Source of the DNA: DATLGB01 sp964242305
GTDB lineage: Bacteria; Actinomycetota; Thermoleophilia; Solirubrobacterales; Solirubrobacteraceae
Reading direction: 5' to 3'
Length of the DNA: 64,000 bases
Assembly (NCBI GenBank): GCA_964242305.1
Contig: CAXTBB010000026.1
Location: 1-64,000 of the forward strand
Positions within the stretch are counted from its first letter, which is position 1. Each line of letters starts with the position of its first letter. A model generated the notes under the pieces. The model was not told the DNA's origin and searched no databases. It was given only the letters and a program-made list of their open reading frames with translations. The position numbers were made by a program, and so were the translations under genes. Of this stretch, positions 56,464-64,000 are shown one piece after another.

Positions 56464-58940
56464 GGCTGCCACTGCTGTGGCTGCACGACTACACCGTCCC
56501 CGACGTCGGGCTGGGTGAGCTCGAGGACCGGCTGACGATGACCGGGACGAAGGTCGAGGGCCTGCTCACGCACGGCGTCACCGCGCTCGAGCACTTCGCG
56601 GTGGGCAAGGTGCTGTCCGCCGAGCGGCACCCGGACGCGGACCGGCTGACCGTCTGCGTGGTCGACTCCGGCGAGGGTCCCCAGCAGATCGTCTGCGGGG
56701 CGCCGAACGTCGCCGCCGGCCAGACCGTCGCCGTCGCCCGGCCGGGGTCGGTCATGCCCGACGGCACGCGCCTGAAGAAGGCCAAGCTGCGCGGCCAGGA
56801 GTCCAACGGGATGATCCTGGCCGAGGACGAGGTCGGCATCGGGACCGACCACGACGGGATCATGGTCCTGCCCGACGCGCTGGCCGCCGGCACGCCGCTG
56901 GCCGACGTCCTCCCGATCGCGACGGATGTGCTCGAGCTCGAGATCACCCCCAACCGGCCGGACTGCCTGTCGGTCTACGGGGTCGCCCGCGAGGTGCACG
57001 CCGCCTTCGGCTCGCCGCTGGCGCCGCCACCGTGGCAGGACGGGGTGGGTGCGGACGACATCGTGGGCGAGGTCGCCGGCGTGTCCGTGCGCGTCGACGC
57101 CCCCGACCTGTGCCCGCGCTTCACGCTGCGCGCCTTCGAGGACGTCACCCTCGGCCCGTCGCCGGCCTGGCTCAAGGCGCGGCTGATGGCGGCGGGACAG
57201 CGGCCGATCAACAACGTCGTCGACATCACCAACTACGTGATGCTCCTCACGGGCCAGCCGCTGCACGCGTTCGACGCCGACCGCGTCGAGGGCGGCACGC
57301 TCGTCGTCCGCCGCGCGCGCGAGGGCGAGAAGGTCGTCACGCTGGACGACGTGGAGCGCACGCTCGACGGCGACATGCTCGTCATCGACGACGCCGCCGG
57401 TCCGACGTCGATCGCCGGCGTCATGGGCGGCCACCGCTCCGAGGTCCAGCCGGACACCACGCGGGTCCTGCTCGAGGCGGCCAACTGGGACGGACCGAAC
57501 ATCCAGCGCACCTCCGGCCGACTGGCCCTGCGCTCGGAGGCCAGCGGCCGCTTCGAGAAGGGCCTCTCGCCCGACCAGACCCGCGAGGGCCTCGCCGTCG
57601 CCACCCGCCTCATGCTCGAGCTCACGGGCGCCCGCCTCGTCCCCGGCACCATCGACGTTTCTAAAGGGGTCAGGTCCCGGCATCGGACACTCCGGCTCCG
57701 CGAGGCGCGGGTGGAGCGGCTGCTGGGACGGGCGATCGACCGGCCGACGCAGGCGCGGATCCTGGAGGCGCTGGGCTTCGCCGTCGCGGAGGCGGAAGAC
57801 GGGCTGGACGTGACGGTGCCGCACTTCCGGGCCGCCGACGTCACCCGCGAGGTCGATCTCGTCGAGGAGGTCGCCCGCATCGACGGCTTCGAGAAGCTCC
57901 CGGCGACCCTGCCGTCGCGGCGGGGCGCGGTCGGCGTGCTGATGCCCGAACAGCGGCTGCGGCGCCGGGCCGAGGACGCACTCGTCGGCGCCGGCCTGTA
58001 CGAGATCGTCGGCTGGAGCTTCACGAGCGAGGCCGCCCAGGCGCGGCTGGGCACGGGCGTCGAGCCGGTCCGGCTGAAGAACCCGATGAGCGAGGAGCAG
58101 GCGGTCATGCGCACCTCGCTGCTGACCTCGCTGCTGGCGGCGGCGGAGACGAACCGGCGCCGCGGGACGGAGGACGTGCGGCTCTTCGAGGTCGGCTCGG
58201 TGTACCTGCCGTGGGGCGCGCCGCGCGTGCCTGGCCGCTGGGACCCGCCTCCCGGCACTCGGGGCGCTCGCGCCTGGAGCGAGCGGTCGCTTCCGGACGA
58301 GCGGACGCATATCGGCGCGCTGGTGTCCGGCTCGTTGCGGACGCCGTCCTGGGACGACTCGGGTCCGGCCGCGTGGTCCTTCTTTGGCATCAAGGGGGTG
58401 CTCGAGGGGTTGGCTCGGACGCTCCGCGTGTCGGTCTCCTTCGAGCCGGCGAGCGAGCCGTTCCTTCATCCGGGCCGTTCGGCGCGCGTCCGCGTCAACT
58501 CAGTCGGTTTGGCCCCGGAAAGCGGGGCTGATCCAACGCAGTTGGACGCCGGGTGGGTCGGAGAGCTGCATCCTTCGCTCGGTCCCGGCGCGGCGTTCGA
58601 ACTCGACCTCGCGGTGCTGGCCGCGGCCGCCGACACCGTTCCCGTGTACCGCGACCTCACGTCCTTCCCCGCATTGAAACAGGACCTGGCCGTGACGCTT
58701 GGGGAGGATGTCCCGGCACAAGCGGTGATCGACGTCATCAAACGGGCCGGAGGCAAGCTCCTCCAGGACGCCGCCGTCTTCGACGTCTACCGCGGCGAGC
58801 AGGTCGCGGGGAAGTCGCTCGCGCTGCGGCTCACCTTCCGCGCCGCCGACCGCACCCTGACCGACGACGATGTCGCGCCCGCGCGCGCGAAGATCGTCAC
58901 CCGGCTCAGGGAGGACCTCGGCGGCGAGCTGCGTGGCTAG
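56460..58940 (+). CDS. pheT: Phenylalanyl-tRNA synthetase beta subunit
   Basis: 826 residues, normal length. N-terminal tRNA-binding EMAP-like domain (FAVGKVLSAERHPDADRLTV, IVCGAPNVAAGQTVAVARPG), B3/B4 editing region (INNVVDITNYVMLLTGQPLH, AFDADRVEGGTLVVRRAREG), B5 (VERLLGRAIDRPTQARILEA), catalytic-like core (VGAGLYEIVGWSFTSEAAQA, RLKNPMSEEQAVMRTSLLTS) and C-terminal ferredoxin-like anticodon-binding domain (FPALKQDLAVTLGEDVPAQA). Codon use in 58.4-58.8 kb is slightly less G+C-biased, without a break. Confidence 0.97.
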   Translation: MRLPLLWLHDYTVPDVGLGELEDRLTMTGTKVEGLLTHGVTALEHFAVGKVLSAERHPDADRLTVCVVDSGEGPQQIVCGAPNVAAGQTVAVARPGSVMPDGTRLKKAKLRGQESNGMILAEDEVGIGTDHDGIMVLPDALAAGTPLADVLPIATDVLELEITPNRPDCLSVYGVAREVHAAFGSPLAPPPWQDGVGADDIVGEVAGVSVRVDAPDLCPRFTLRAFEDVTLGPSPAWLKARLMAAGQRPINNVVDITNYVMLLTGQPLHAFDADRVEGGTLVVRRAREGEKVVTLDDVERTLDGDMLVIDDAAGPTSIAGVMGGHRSEVQPDTTRVLLEAANWDGPNIQRTSGRLALRSEASGRFEKGLSPDQTREGLAVATRLMLELTGARLVPGTIDVSKGVRSRHRTLRLREARVERLLGRAIDRPTQARILEALGFAVAEAEDGLDVTVPHFRAADVTREVDLVEEVARIDGFEKLPATLPSRRGAVGVLMPEQRLRRRAEDALVGAGLYEIVGWSFTSEAAQARLGTGVEPVRLKNPMSEEQAVMRTSLLTSLLAAAETNRRRGTEDVRLFEVGSVYLPWGAPRVPGRWDPPPGTRGARAWSERSLPDERTHIGALVSGSLRTPSWDDSGPAAWSFFGIKGVLEGLARTLRVSVSFEPASEPFLHPGRSARVRVNSVGLAPESGADPTQLDAGWVGELHPSLGPGAAFELDLAVLAAAADTVPVYRDLTSFPALKQDLAVTLGEDVPAQAVIDVIKRAGGKLLQDAAVFDVYRGEQVAGKSLALRLTFRAADRTLTDDDVAPARAKIVTRLREDLGGELRG

Positions 58941-59883
58941 CGTCGGCGTCATCGGGGCCTCCGGCTACGCGGGCGCGCTCGCGGCGCAGCTGATCGACCG
59001 CCACCCGCACTTCGAGCTGGCCTACGTCACCGCCCGCGCGGAGGCGGGGCAGCGCCTCGACGACCTCCACCCGCGCACGCGGGTGACCCAGACGCTGAGG
59101 GAGTTCGATGCGGACGTGCCGGTCGACGCGGCCATCGTCGCCTACCCCCACGGCGCCGCTGCGCCGACCGTCAAGGCGCTCCGCGAACAAGGTGTCCGGG
59201 TCGTGGACCTCTCCGCCGACTTCCGCCTCGCCGACCGCGACGTCTACGAGGCCTTCTACGGCGAGCACGGCGCGCCCGACCTGTTCGGCACCGCTGTCTA
59301 CGGCCTCCCGGAGCTGTACCGGGACGAGCTCCACGGCGCCGACCTCGTCGCCGGCCCCGGTTGCTATCCGACCGCGGCCCTGCTCGCCCTGAAGCCCCTC
59401 GCACTCGCACCAACCCACCCCGTCGTCATCGACGCCAAGTCGGGCGTCTCCGGGGCCGGCCGCGCCGCCACCGACGGCACCCATTTCGTCACCGTCAACG
59501 AGGACCTCAAGCCCTACAAGGTCAACTCGCACCGTCACCGGCCCGAGATCGAGGAGCAGCTCGGCGCGCGCGTCGTCTTCCAGCCGCACCTGGTGCCGAT
59601 GTCGCACGGCGAGCTCGTGTCCTGTTACGTGACCGCCCCCGATGCGGTCGAGCGCGTCCGCGCGGCCTACGCCGACGAGCCGTTCGTCACCGTGCTCGAC
59701 CGGCCGCCGGGCGTGCTCGAGGTCCGCGAGACCAACGGCGCGCGGCTCTCCGTGCACGAGGACGGCGACACGGCCATCGTGTTCGCCGCCATCGACAACC
59801 TGTGGAAGGGGACCGCGTCCCAAGCCGTGCAGTCCCTGAACCTGATGTTCGGCCGCGACGAGACGGAAGGCCTGTCCGCATGA
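58933..59883 (+). CDS. argC: N-acetyl-gamma-glutamyl-phosphate reductase
   Basis: 316 residues from GTG overlapping pheT by 8 bp. Rossmann start VGVIGASGYAGALAAQLIDR, catalytic cysteine in VAGPGCYPTAALLALKPL, DAKSGVSGAGRAATDGTHFV and HRHRPEIEEQLGARVVFQPH. It reduces N-acetylglutamyl phosphate to the semialdehyde, third step of arginine synthesis. First gene of argCJBD. Confidence 0.97.
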   Translation: MASVGVIGASGYAGALAAQLIDRHPHFELAYVTARAEAGQRLDDLHPRTRVTQTLREFDADVPVDAAIVAYPHGAAAPTVKALREQGVRVVDLSADFRLADRDVYEAFYGEHGAPDLFGTAVYGLPELYRDELHGADLVAGPGCYPTAALLALKPLALAPTHPVVIDAKSGVSGAGRAATDGTHFVTVNEDLKPYKVNSHRHRPEIEEQLGARVVFQPHLVPMSHGELVSCYVTAPDAVERVRAAYADEPFVTVLDRPPGVLEVRETNGARLSVHEDGDTAIVFAAIDNLWKGTASQAVQSLNLMFGRDETEGLSA

Positions 59884-61169
59884 GTGACGTCGACCGGAGG
59901 TCCGAGCTTGCGAGGACCGGAGGCCGAAACCAGGGTTTCTTCGACTCCCGCTGGGTCGACCGGCCCGAGCACGTCTACGACCTCGGCGCGCGCACGTCAC
60001 TGCCGGCCGGGTTCCGCGCCGCCGGGGTCGCCGCGGGGATCAAGCCCAGCGGCGGCCTCGACGTCGGCCTGCTCGTCAGCGACGAGCCCGCCACCACCAG
60101 CGCCGCGCGCTTCACCTCGTCGGGCGTGCTCGCCCCGCCCGTCGTCGTCACCCGCAATCGCGCGCGGCTCGCCACCCTGCGGGCCGTCGCCGTCAACTCC
60201 GGCAACGCCAACGCCGCCACGGGCGGCCGGGGGATGGACGCCGCCGCCAAGATGCAGGGCGCCGGAGCGATGTGCGCGGGGGTGCCGGAGGACCAGGTCG
60301 CCGTCGCGTCGACCGGCGTCATCGGCGTGCAGCTCGACGCCGACAAGATCATCAGGGGGCTGTCCGCCGCCCGAGCCGAGCTGAGCGGCGACCACGCCAC
60401 CTTCGCCGAGTCCATCCGCACCACGGACGCCTTCGCAAAGCACGTCACGGTCGTAGTCCAGCTCAGCGGCGGCCCGGTCACCATCTCCGCCCAGTGCAAG
60501 GGCGCGGGGATGATCGAGCCCAGCTTCGCGACCATGCTCTGCTTCGTCCAGACCGACGCACGGGTGACGTCCGCCACCGCCGACCTGCTGCTGGGCGTGT
60601 GCGTCAAGCGCTCGTTCGACCGGATCAGCGTCGACGGGCAGCTGTCCACCAACGACACCGCGATCCTGATGTGCTCGGGCGCCAGCGGGGTCACGGTCGA
60701 GCCGCAGTCGGAGGACGAGGGCGCCTTCGGCATCGCGCTCGACGCGATCCTGCGCCAGCTCGCGCTGCTGATCGTCCGCGACGGCGAGGGGGCCAAGCGG
60801 ACCGGCCGCGTCGTCGTCACCGGCGGGCACGGGAACGCCTGCTGGCTGGCCGCCCGAGCGGTCGCCAACTCGCCGCTCGTCAAGGCTGCGCTGCACGGCG
60901 GCGACCCCAACTGGGGCCGCATCGCCCAGGCCGTCGGCGGCGCGCTGCGTGGCAGTCATCCGCTGCCGCTCGACATCGCCATCGAGAACGTCGCCGTCTG
61001 CGCCAAGGGCGCCGCCGTCCCCTACGACGCGCTCGCGCTCGCCGGGGCGGTGGCCGGCCCGGAGGTCGAGTACACGATCGCCCTGCCCGGCGAGGGCGCG
61101 GACGCCGAGGTGTTCTTCTCCGACCTCAGCCACGACTATGTGACCATCAACGCGGACTACACGACATGA
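59880..61169 (+). CDS. argJ: Ornithine acetyltransferase / N-acetylglutamate synthase
   Basis: 429 residues from ATG overlapping argC. LPAGFRAAGVAAGIKPSGGL, AVNSGNANAATGGRGMDAAA, then the self-cleavage region QCKGAGMIEPSFATMLCFVQ, in which the Thr of ATML becomes the nucleophile of the beta chain; GGDPNWGRIAQAVGGALRG and FFSDLSHDYVTINADYTT close it. It recycles the acetyl group from acetylornithine to glutamate. The N-terminus has about 30 extra residues. Confidence 0.97.
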   Translation: MSDVDRRSELARTGGRNQGFFDSRWVDRPEHVYDLGARTSLPAGFRAAGVAAGIKPSGGLDVGLLVSDEPATTSAARFTSSGVLAPPVVVTRNRARLATLRAVAVNSGNANAATGGRGMDAAAKMQGAGAMCAGVPEDQVAVASTGVIGVQLDADKIIRGLSAARAELSGDHATFAESIRTTDAFAKHVTVVVQLSGGPVTISAQCKGAGMIEPSFATMLCFVQTDARVTSATADLLLGVCVKRSFDRISVDGQLSTNDTAILMCSGASGVTVEPQSEDEGAFGIALDAILRQLALLIVRDGEGAKRTGRVVVTGGHGNACWLAARAVANSPLVKAALHGGDPNWGRIAQAVGGALRGSHPLPLDIAIENVAVCAKGAAVPYDALALAGAVAGPEVEYTIALPGEGADAEVFFSDLSHDYVTINADYTT

Positions 61170-62014
61170 GGGACATCGGGACACTCCTCGAGGCGCTCCC
61201 CTACATCCGGGAGTTCCACGGCCGCACCGTCGTCATCAAGTACGGCGGTGCCGCGATGACCGACCCCGAGCTGCGCGAGGACTTCGCCCGCGACGTCGTC
61301 CTGCTCAAGTACGTCGGCCTCAACCCGGTCGTCGTGCACGGCGGCGGGCCGGAGATCACCCGCTACATGGAGGCGCTCGACCTGCCGGTGGAGTTCGTGT
61401 CCGGGCTGCGCGTCTCCAACGCCGACACGGTCGAGATCGCCAAGATGGTCCTGGTCGGGAAGGTCAACAAGGACATCGTCCTGCGCATCAACCGCCACGG
61501 CCAGCCCGCGGTCGGGTTGTGCGGGGACGACGGGCTGCTCTTCCGGGTGGAGACGACGACCGCGCCCGGCGGTGAGGACATCGGCCTGGTCGGCCGCATC
61601 GAGCGCGTCCAGGTCGGCGTCATCAACCACATCGCCGAGGACTACATCCCCGTCATCGCGTCCGTCGGCGCCGACCGCGAGGGCCGCTCGCACAACGTCA
61701 ACGCCGACGAGGCGGCCGGCGCGGTGGCGCGCGCGCTCGGCGCCCACAAGGTCCTGTTCCTCACCGACGTGGCCGGCTGGCTGAGCGACCCCGCCGACAC
61801 CGCGACGCTGGTCAGCGAGACGAGCGCCGACGTCGTCGAAGGCGCGCTGGCCACGGTCGGCGGCGGCATGCGCCCCAAGCTCCAGGCCTGCCTCGACGCG
61901 ATCCACGGCGGCGTCTCCACCGCCCACATCATCGACGGCCGCGTCCCGCACTCCCTGCTGCTCGAGCTCTTCACCGATGCCGGCCAGGGCACGAAGATAT
62001 GGCCGGCGCGCTAG
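61166..62014 (+). CDS. argB: Acetylglutamate kinase
   Basis: 282 residues. Amino-acid kinase fold: TVVIKYGGAAMTDPELREDF, NPVVVHGGGPEITRYMEALD, FVSGLRVSNADTVEIAKMVL, VIASVGADREGRSHNVNADE, HKVLFLTDVAGWLSDPADTA and LATVGGGMRPKLQACLDAIH. Phosphorylates N-acetylglutamate. The residues near VFVSGLRVS leave arginine feedback control possible. Overlaps argJ (ATGA) and argD (16 bp). Confidence 0.97.
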   Translation: MRDIGTLLEALPYIREFHGRTVVIKYGGAAMTDPELREDFARDVVLLKYVGLNPVVVHGGGPEITRYMEALDLPVEFVSGLRVSNADTVEIAKMVLVGKVNKDIVLRINRHGQPAVGLCGDDGLLFRVETTTAPGGEDIGLVGRIERVQVGVINHIAEDYIPVIASVGADREGRSHNVNADEAAGAVARALGAHKVLFLTDVAGWLSDPADTATLVSETSADVVEGALATVGGGMRPKLQACLDAIHGGVSTAHIIDGRVPHSLLLELFTDAGQGTKIWPAR

Positions 62015-63123
62015 TCGACAACTACGCGCGCTACCCCGTCGAGTTCGCGCGCGGGGAGGGGTGCCGGCTGTGGGACGCCGGCGGCGCCGAGTACCTCGAC
62101 CTGCTGAGCGGGATCGCGGTCTGCAACACCGGCCACTGCCATCCGCACGTCGTCGCCGCCATCCGCGAGCAGGCGGGACGGCTCCTGCACGTCTCCAACC
62201 TCTTCTACACGCACGAGAACGTGCGCCTCGCCGAGCGCCTGTCCGCCGTCTCCCTGGGCGGCAAGGTGTTCTTCTGCAACAGCGGGGCGGAGGCCAACGA
62301 GGCCGCCATCAAGCTCGCGCGCAAGCGCCGCCGCGGCGGCGGGTTCCTGGTCGCCCACGGCGGCTTCCACGGCCGCACGTACGGCGCGCTCTCCGCCACT
62401 CCGCAGGAGGCCAAGCAGGCGCCGTTCGCCCCGCTCGTCCCCGGCTTCACCGCCCTCGAGCCGCGCGAGATCGCCGCTGCCGTCACCGAGGACACGGCCG
62501 CCGTCCTGCTCGAGGTCATCCAGGGGGAGTCGGGCGTCAACCTCCTCGATCACGACCTGCTGCGCGACATCCGCGCGGCCTGCGACGCGCACGGCGCCCT
62601 GCTCATCCTCGACGAGGTCCAGACCGGCATGGGCCGCACCGGCACGCTGTGGGCCTACGAGCAGACCGGCGTGGTCCCCGACGTCATCACGGCCGCCAAG
62701 GGCCTCGGCGGCGGCTTCCCGATCGGCGCGCTGATCACCTCGCCGGAGACGGCCGACGTGTTCGCGCCGGGCGACCACGGCTCGACGTTCGCCGGCAACC
62801 CGCTGGCCTCCGCGGCCGCCAACGCCGCGCTCGACGTGCTCGACGACGCGACGCTGCTCCAGCACGTCCGCGAGACCGGGGAGCTCCTGCGCGAACGGCT
62901 CGCCGAGCTCCCGCAGGTCCGCTCCGTGCGCGGCACCGGGCTGATGGTCGCCGCCGAGATCGACGGCAACGGTCCCGAGATCGCGCGACGGGCGCTCCTC
63001 GAGGAGCGCCTGGTGATCAACGCGACGGGCCCGGCGACCCTGCGCTTCCTGCCCCCGCTGGTGATCACGGAGGCGGAGGTGGGCGAGGCGCTCGCGCGCC
63101 TCGCCCGGGTCCTCGCTGACTAG
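61999..63123 (+). CDS. argD: Acetylornithine aminotransferase
   Basis: 374 residues. Class III aminotransferase: LWDAGGAEYLDLLSGIAVCN, VFFCNSGAEANEAAIKLARK, HGGFHGRTYGALSATPQEAK, LLILDEVQTGMGRTGTLWAY, PLP lysine Lys234 in DVITAAKGLGGGFPIGALIT, and HGSTFAGNPLASAAANAALD. Converts N-acetylglutamate semialdehyde to acetylornithine. argF and argR are not in the window. Convergent with the lipoprotein gene; both stops share CTAG at 63120-63123. Confidence 0.97.
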   Translation: MAGALVDNYARYPVEFARGEGCRLWDAGGAEYLDLLSGIAVCNTGHCHPHVVAAIREQAGRLLHVSNLFYTHENVRLAERLSAVSLGGKVFFCNSGAEANEAAIKLARKRRRGGGFLVAHGGFHGRTYGALSATPQEAKQAPFAPLVPGFTALEPREIAAAVTEDTAAVLLEVIQGESGVNLLDHDLLRDIRAACDAHGALLILDEVQTGMGRTGTLWAYEQTGVVPDVITAAKGLGGGFPIGALITSPETADVFAPGDHGSTFAGNPLASAAANAALDVLDDATLLQHVRETGELLRERLAELPQVRSVRGTGLMVAAEIDGNGPEIARRALLEERLVINATGPATLRFLPPLVITEAEVGEALARLARVLAD

Positions 63124-63797
63124 GAGGCGTTGATCGTGATCTTGGCGACGCCGATCACGAGGTTCTTCTTGAGCGCGTCGATCTTGAACGTCTTGTTCAG
63201 GAGGTCGGCGGCGGCCTGGGTGAGCTTGACCGTGGTGCCCTCGAGCACCGCGGTGTTGTTGGACTTCTTGACCGCGAGGGGCTTCAGCGTGCGACCGTCG
63301 AGGAAGAACAGCGGCGCGCTGGCCGCGGCTTCCTTGCCGTCGACGGTGACCTTGCCGGTGAGCATCGACTTGCCGGGGTCGACGACGAAGTTCTCCAGGT
63401 CGACCTTGGTCTTGCCGGCGGTCAGGCTCAGGCCGGAACCGTCGTGGTCGACCTCGCCCTGCACGTACGGGGTGACGCTGCCGGGCTTGAAGTACTTGAC
63501 GTTGCCGCCCGTGATCGGGAAGACCGCGGAACCCGTCGAGGTGATGCGCGCGTCACCGACCGGCCCGGGCGTGACCTTCAGCGAGGTCAGCGCATCGACG
63601 AAGCCCTTGGCGAGCTTGACGGACGTGGTCTCGCCCGTGAGCGAGGTGACGTCCGCGAGCGGCTTGACGTCGGCCTTCGGCGCGGAAGAGGAGGAGGAAC
63701 TGGAACTCGACGTGTCGTCGCTGCCGCAAGCAGCGACTCCGAAGGCGAGGACGCCCGTCGAGAGAATGGCGATGGAGGTGTTCTTCTTGAGCGTCAT
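63120..63797 (-). CDS. Secreted lipoprotein with HtaA-like beta domain
   Basis: 225 residues. A lipoprotein signal peptide (AILSTGVLAFGVAACGSDDT; lipobox VAAC) is followed by a serine run and a beta-rich domain: VKLAKGFVDALTSLKVTPGP, VFPITGGNVKYFKPGSVTPY, VQGEVDHDGSGLSLTAGKTK, VDLENFVVDPGKSMLTGKVT. The VFPITGG and VDLENFVVDP motifs recall HtaA-type haem-binding domains and related actinobacterial cell-surface proteins; haem ligands are not clear. Outer-surface, lipid-anchored. Confidence 0.72.
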   Translation of the reverse strand: MTLKKNTSIAILSTGVLAFGVAACGSDDTSSSSSSSSSAPKADVKPLADVTSLTGETTSVKLAKGFVDALTSLKVTPGPVGDARITSTGSAVFPITGGNVKYFKPGSVTPYVQGEVDHDGSGLSLTAGKTKVDLENFVVDPGKSMLTGKVTVDGKEAAASAPLFFLDGRTLKPLAVKKSNNTAVLEGTTVKLTQAAADLLNKTFKIDALKKNLVIGVAKITINAS

Positions 63798-63833
63798 GGT
63801 GCAGGGGTATGCGCACCACCCCCGCCGATCGGA

Positions 63834-64000
63834 TCAGCCCTCCTCGACCCGCTCGATGAGGAACGCAACCCGTACATGCGCTCGCCACTCGTCCAGTTCG
63901 GGCCCGCGCAGGCCGACGGAGACGACGTCGACGGCCTTGATGTTGCGCAGGGTCGTGCGGGCTTCGACGAGGGCGTTGCGGACGGCGTCGTCGGAGCTCT
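63834..64000 (-). CDS. Dodecin, C-terminal part (5' end outside window)
   Basis: The frame that enters from the right edge ends at 63834 and reads SSDDAVRNALVEARTTLRNI, KAVDVVSVGLRGPELDEWRA, HVRVAFLIERVEEG. This is the dodecin pattern: the helix with DAVRNAL, the ADVV-like strand and the closing strand. Dodecins form dodecameric flavin or CoA storage spheres. The first residues, including the usual K-x-I start strand, are missing. Confidence 0.8.
   Translation of the reverse strand, partial: SSDDAVRNALVEARTTLRNIKAVDVVSVGLRGPELDEWRAHVRVAFLIERVEEG

Noticed and set aside
56424..58469. 681-codon open frame antisense to pheT
   Set aside because: Third-position G+C bias opens antisense frames; composition is Arg/Gln/Asp/Gly-rich without any motif, whereas pheT is intact.

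Overview
The window is very G+C-rich DNA with long actinobacterial-style operons (many ATGA/GTGA stop-start overlaps, GTG and TTG starts). Gene order in the last 14 kb (thrS; infC-rpmI-rplT-SpoU methylase-pheS-pheT-argC-argJ-argB-argD) and the many small hypothetical proteins suggest a deep-branching Actinomycetota, possibly Thermoleophilia/Solirubrobacterales; this is a judgement from protein flavour, not a database result. Two runs of exactly ten Ns (30010-30019 and 46253-46262) are scaffold gaps, so three assembled pieces are joined here.

Layout. (1) 1-7.1 kb: the right end of an integrated mobile element. It carries the tail of a TIR-domain protein, a frameshifted small membrane-anchored protein, a small serine recombinase behind a 26-bp palindrome, an OLD-type ATPase/TOPRIM nuclease with visibly lower G+C, a RepA-like AAA ATPase that has lost its 5' end, a 200-bp array of ACTCGGCCG repeats and a tyrosine integrase. 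It ends in the 3' half of a tRNA-Val(GAC) with its terminator, a classical attachment-site remnant. (2) 7.3-15.8 kb: accessory metabolism and regulation (TetR/QsdR regulator with acyl-CoA dehydrogenase and crotonase; XRE regulator with SRPBCC protein and SDR; NarL-type two-component system; small membrane proteins). (3) 15.9-29.6 kb: a LAL/MalT-type LuxR regulator amid genes sharing an unusual promoter signature, a 17-bp palindrome close to TCACCCGATCCGTGTGA followed at a fixed 24-bp offset by a second TCACCC. Controlled genes include a small membrane protein, a 71-aa protein, DUF1330/LLM oxidoreductase, a YcaC-like hydrolase, YceI, a sorbosone dehydrogenase-cupredoxin fusion and a universal stress protein. 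I consider this apparent local regulon the most interesting thing in the window. The same stretch contains several decaying genes with internal deletions. (4) 30-32.4 kb: membrane protein and a beta-ketoadipate pair (pcaB-like, pcaC-like). (5) 32.5-46.2 kb: GGDEF-EAL protein, then a cell-envelope block with a lysozyme-like protein, an MBOAT acyltransferase and four SGNH-hydrolase-like proteins (probable polysaccharide O-acetylation), a GT2-GtrA glycosyltransferase, greA, a hydrolase and a GT39-type glycosyltransferase. (6) 46.3-50.4 kb: GntR regulator with EamA exporter and a palindromic operator, alpha/beta hydrolase and class-V aminotransferase. (7) 50.4-64 kb: housekeeping translation and arginine biosynthesis genes, then a lipoprotein and the C-terminal part of a dodecin.

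How it works together: the first 7 kb looks like an acquired defence/mobility island; the 15.9-29.6 kb block looks like one stress or redox response unit under a common transcription signal; the 35-46 kb block builds and decorates envelope glycan; the right end is core metabolism.
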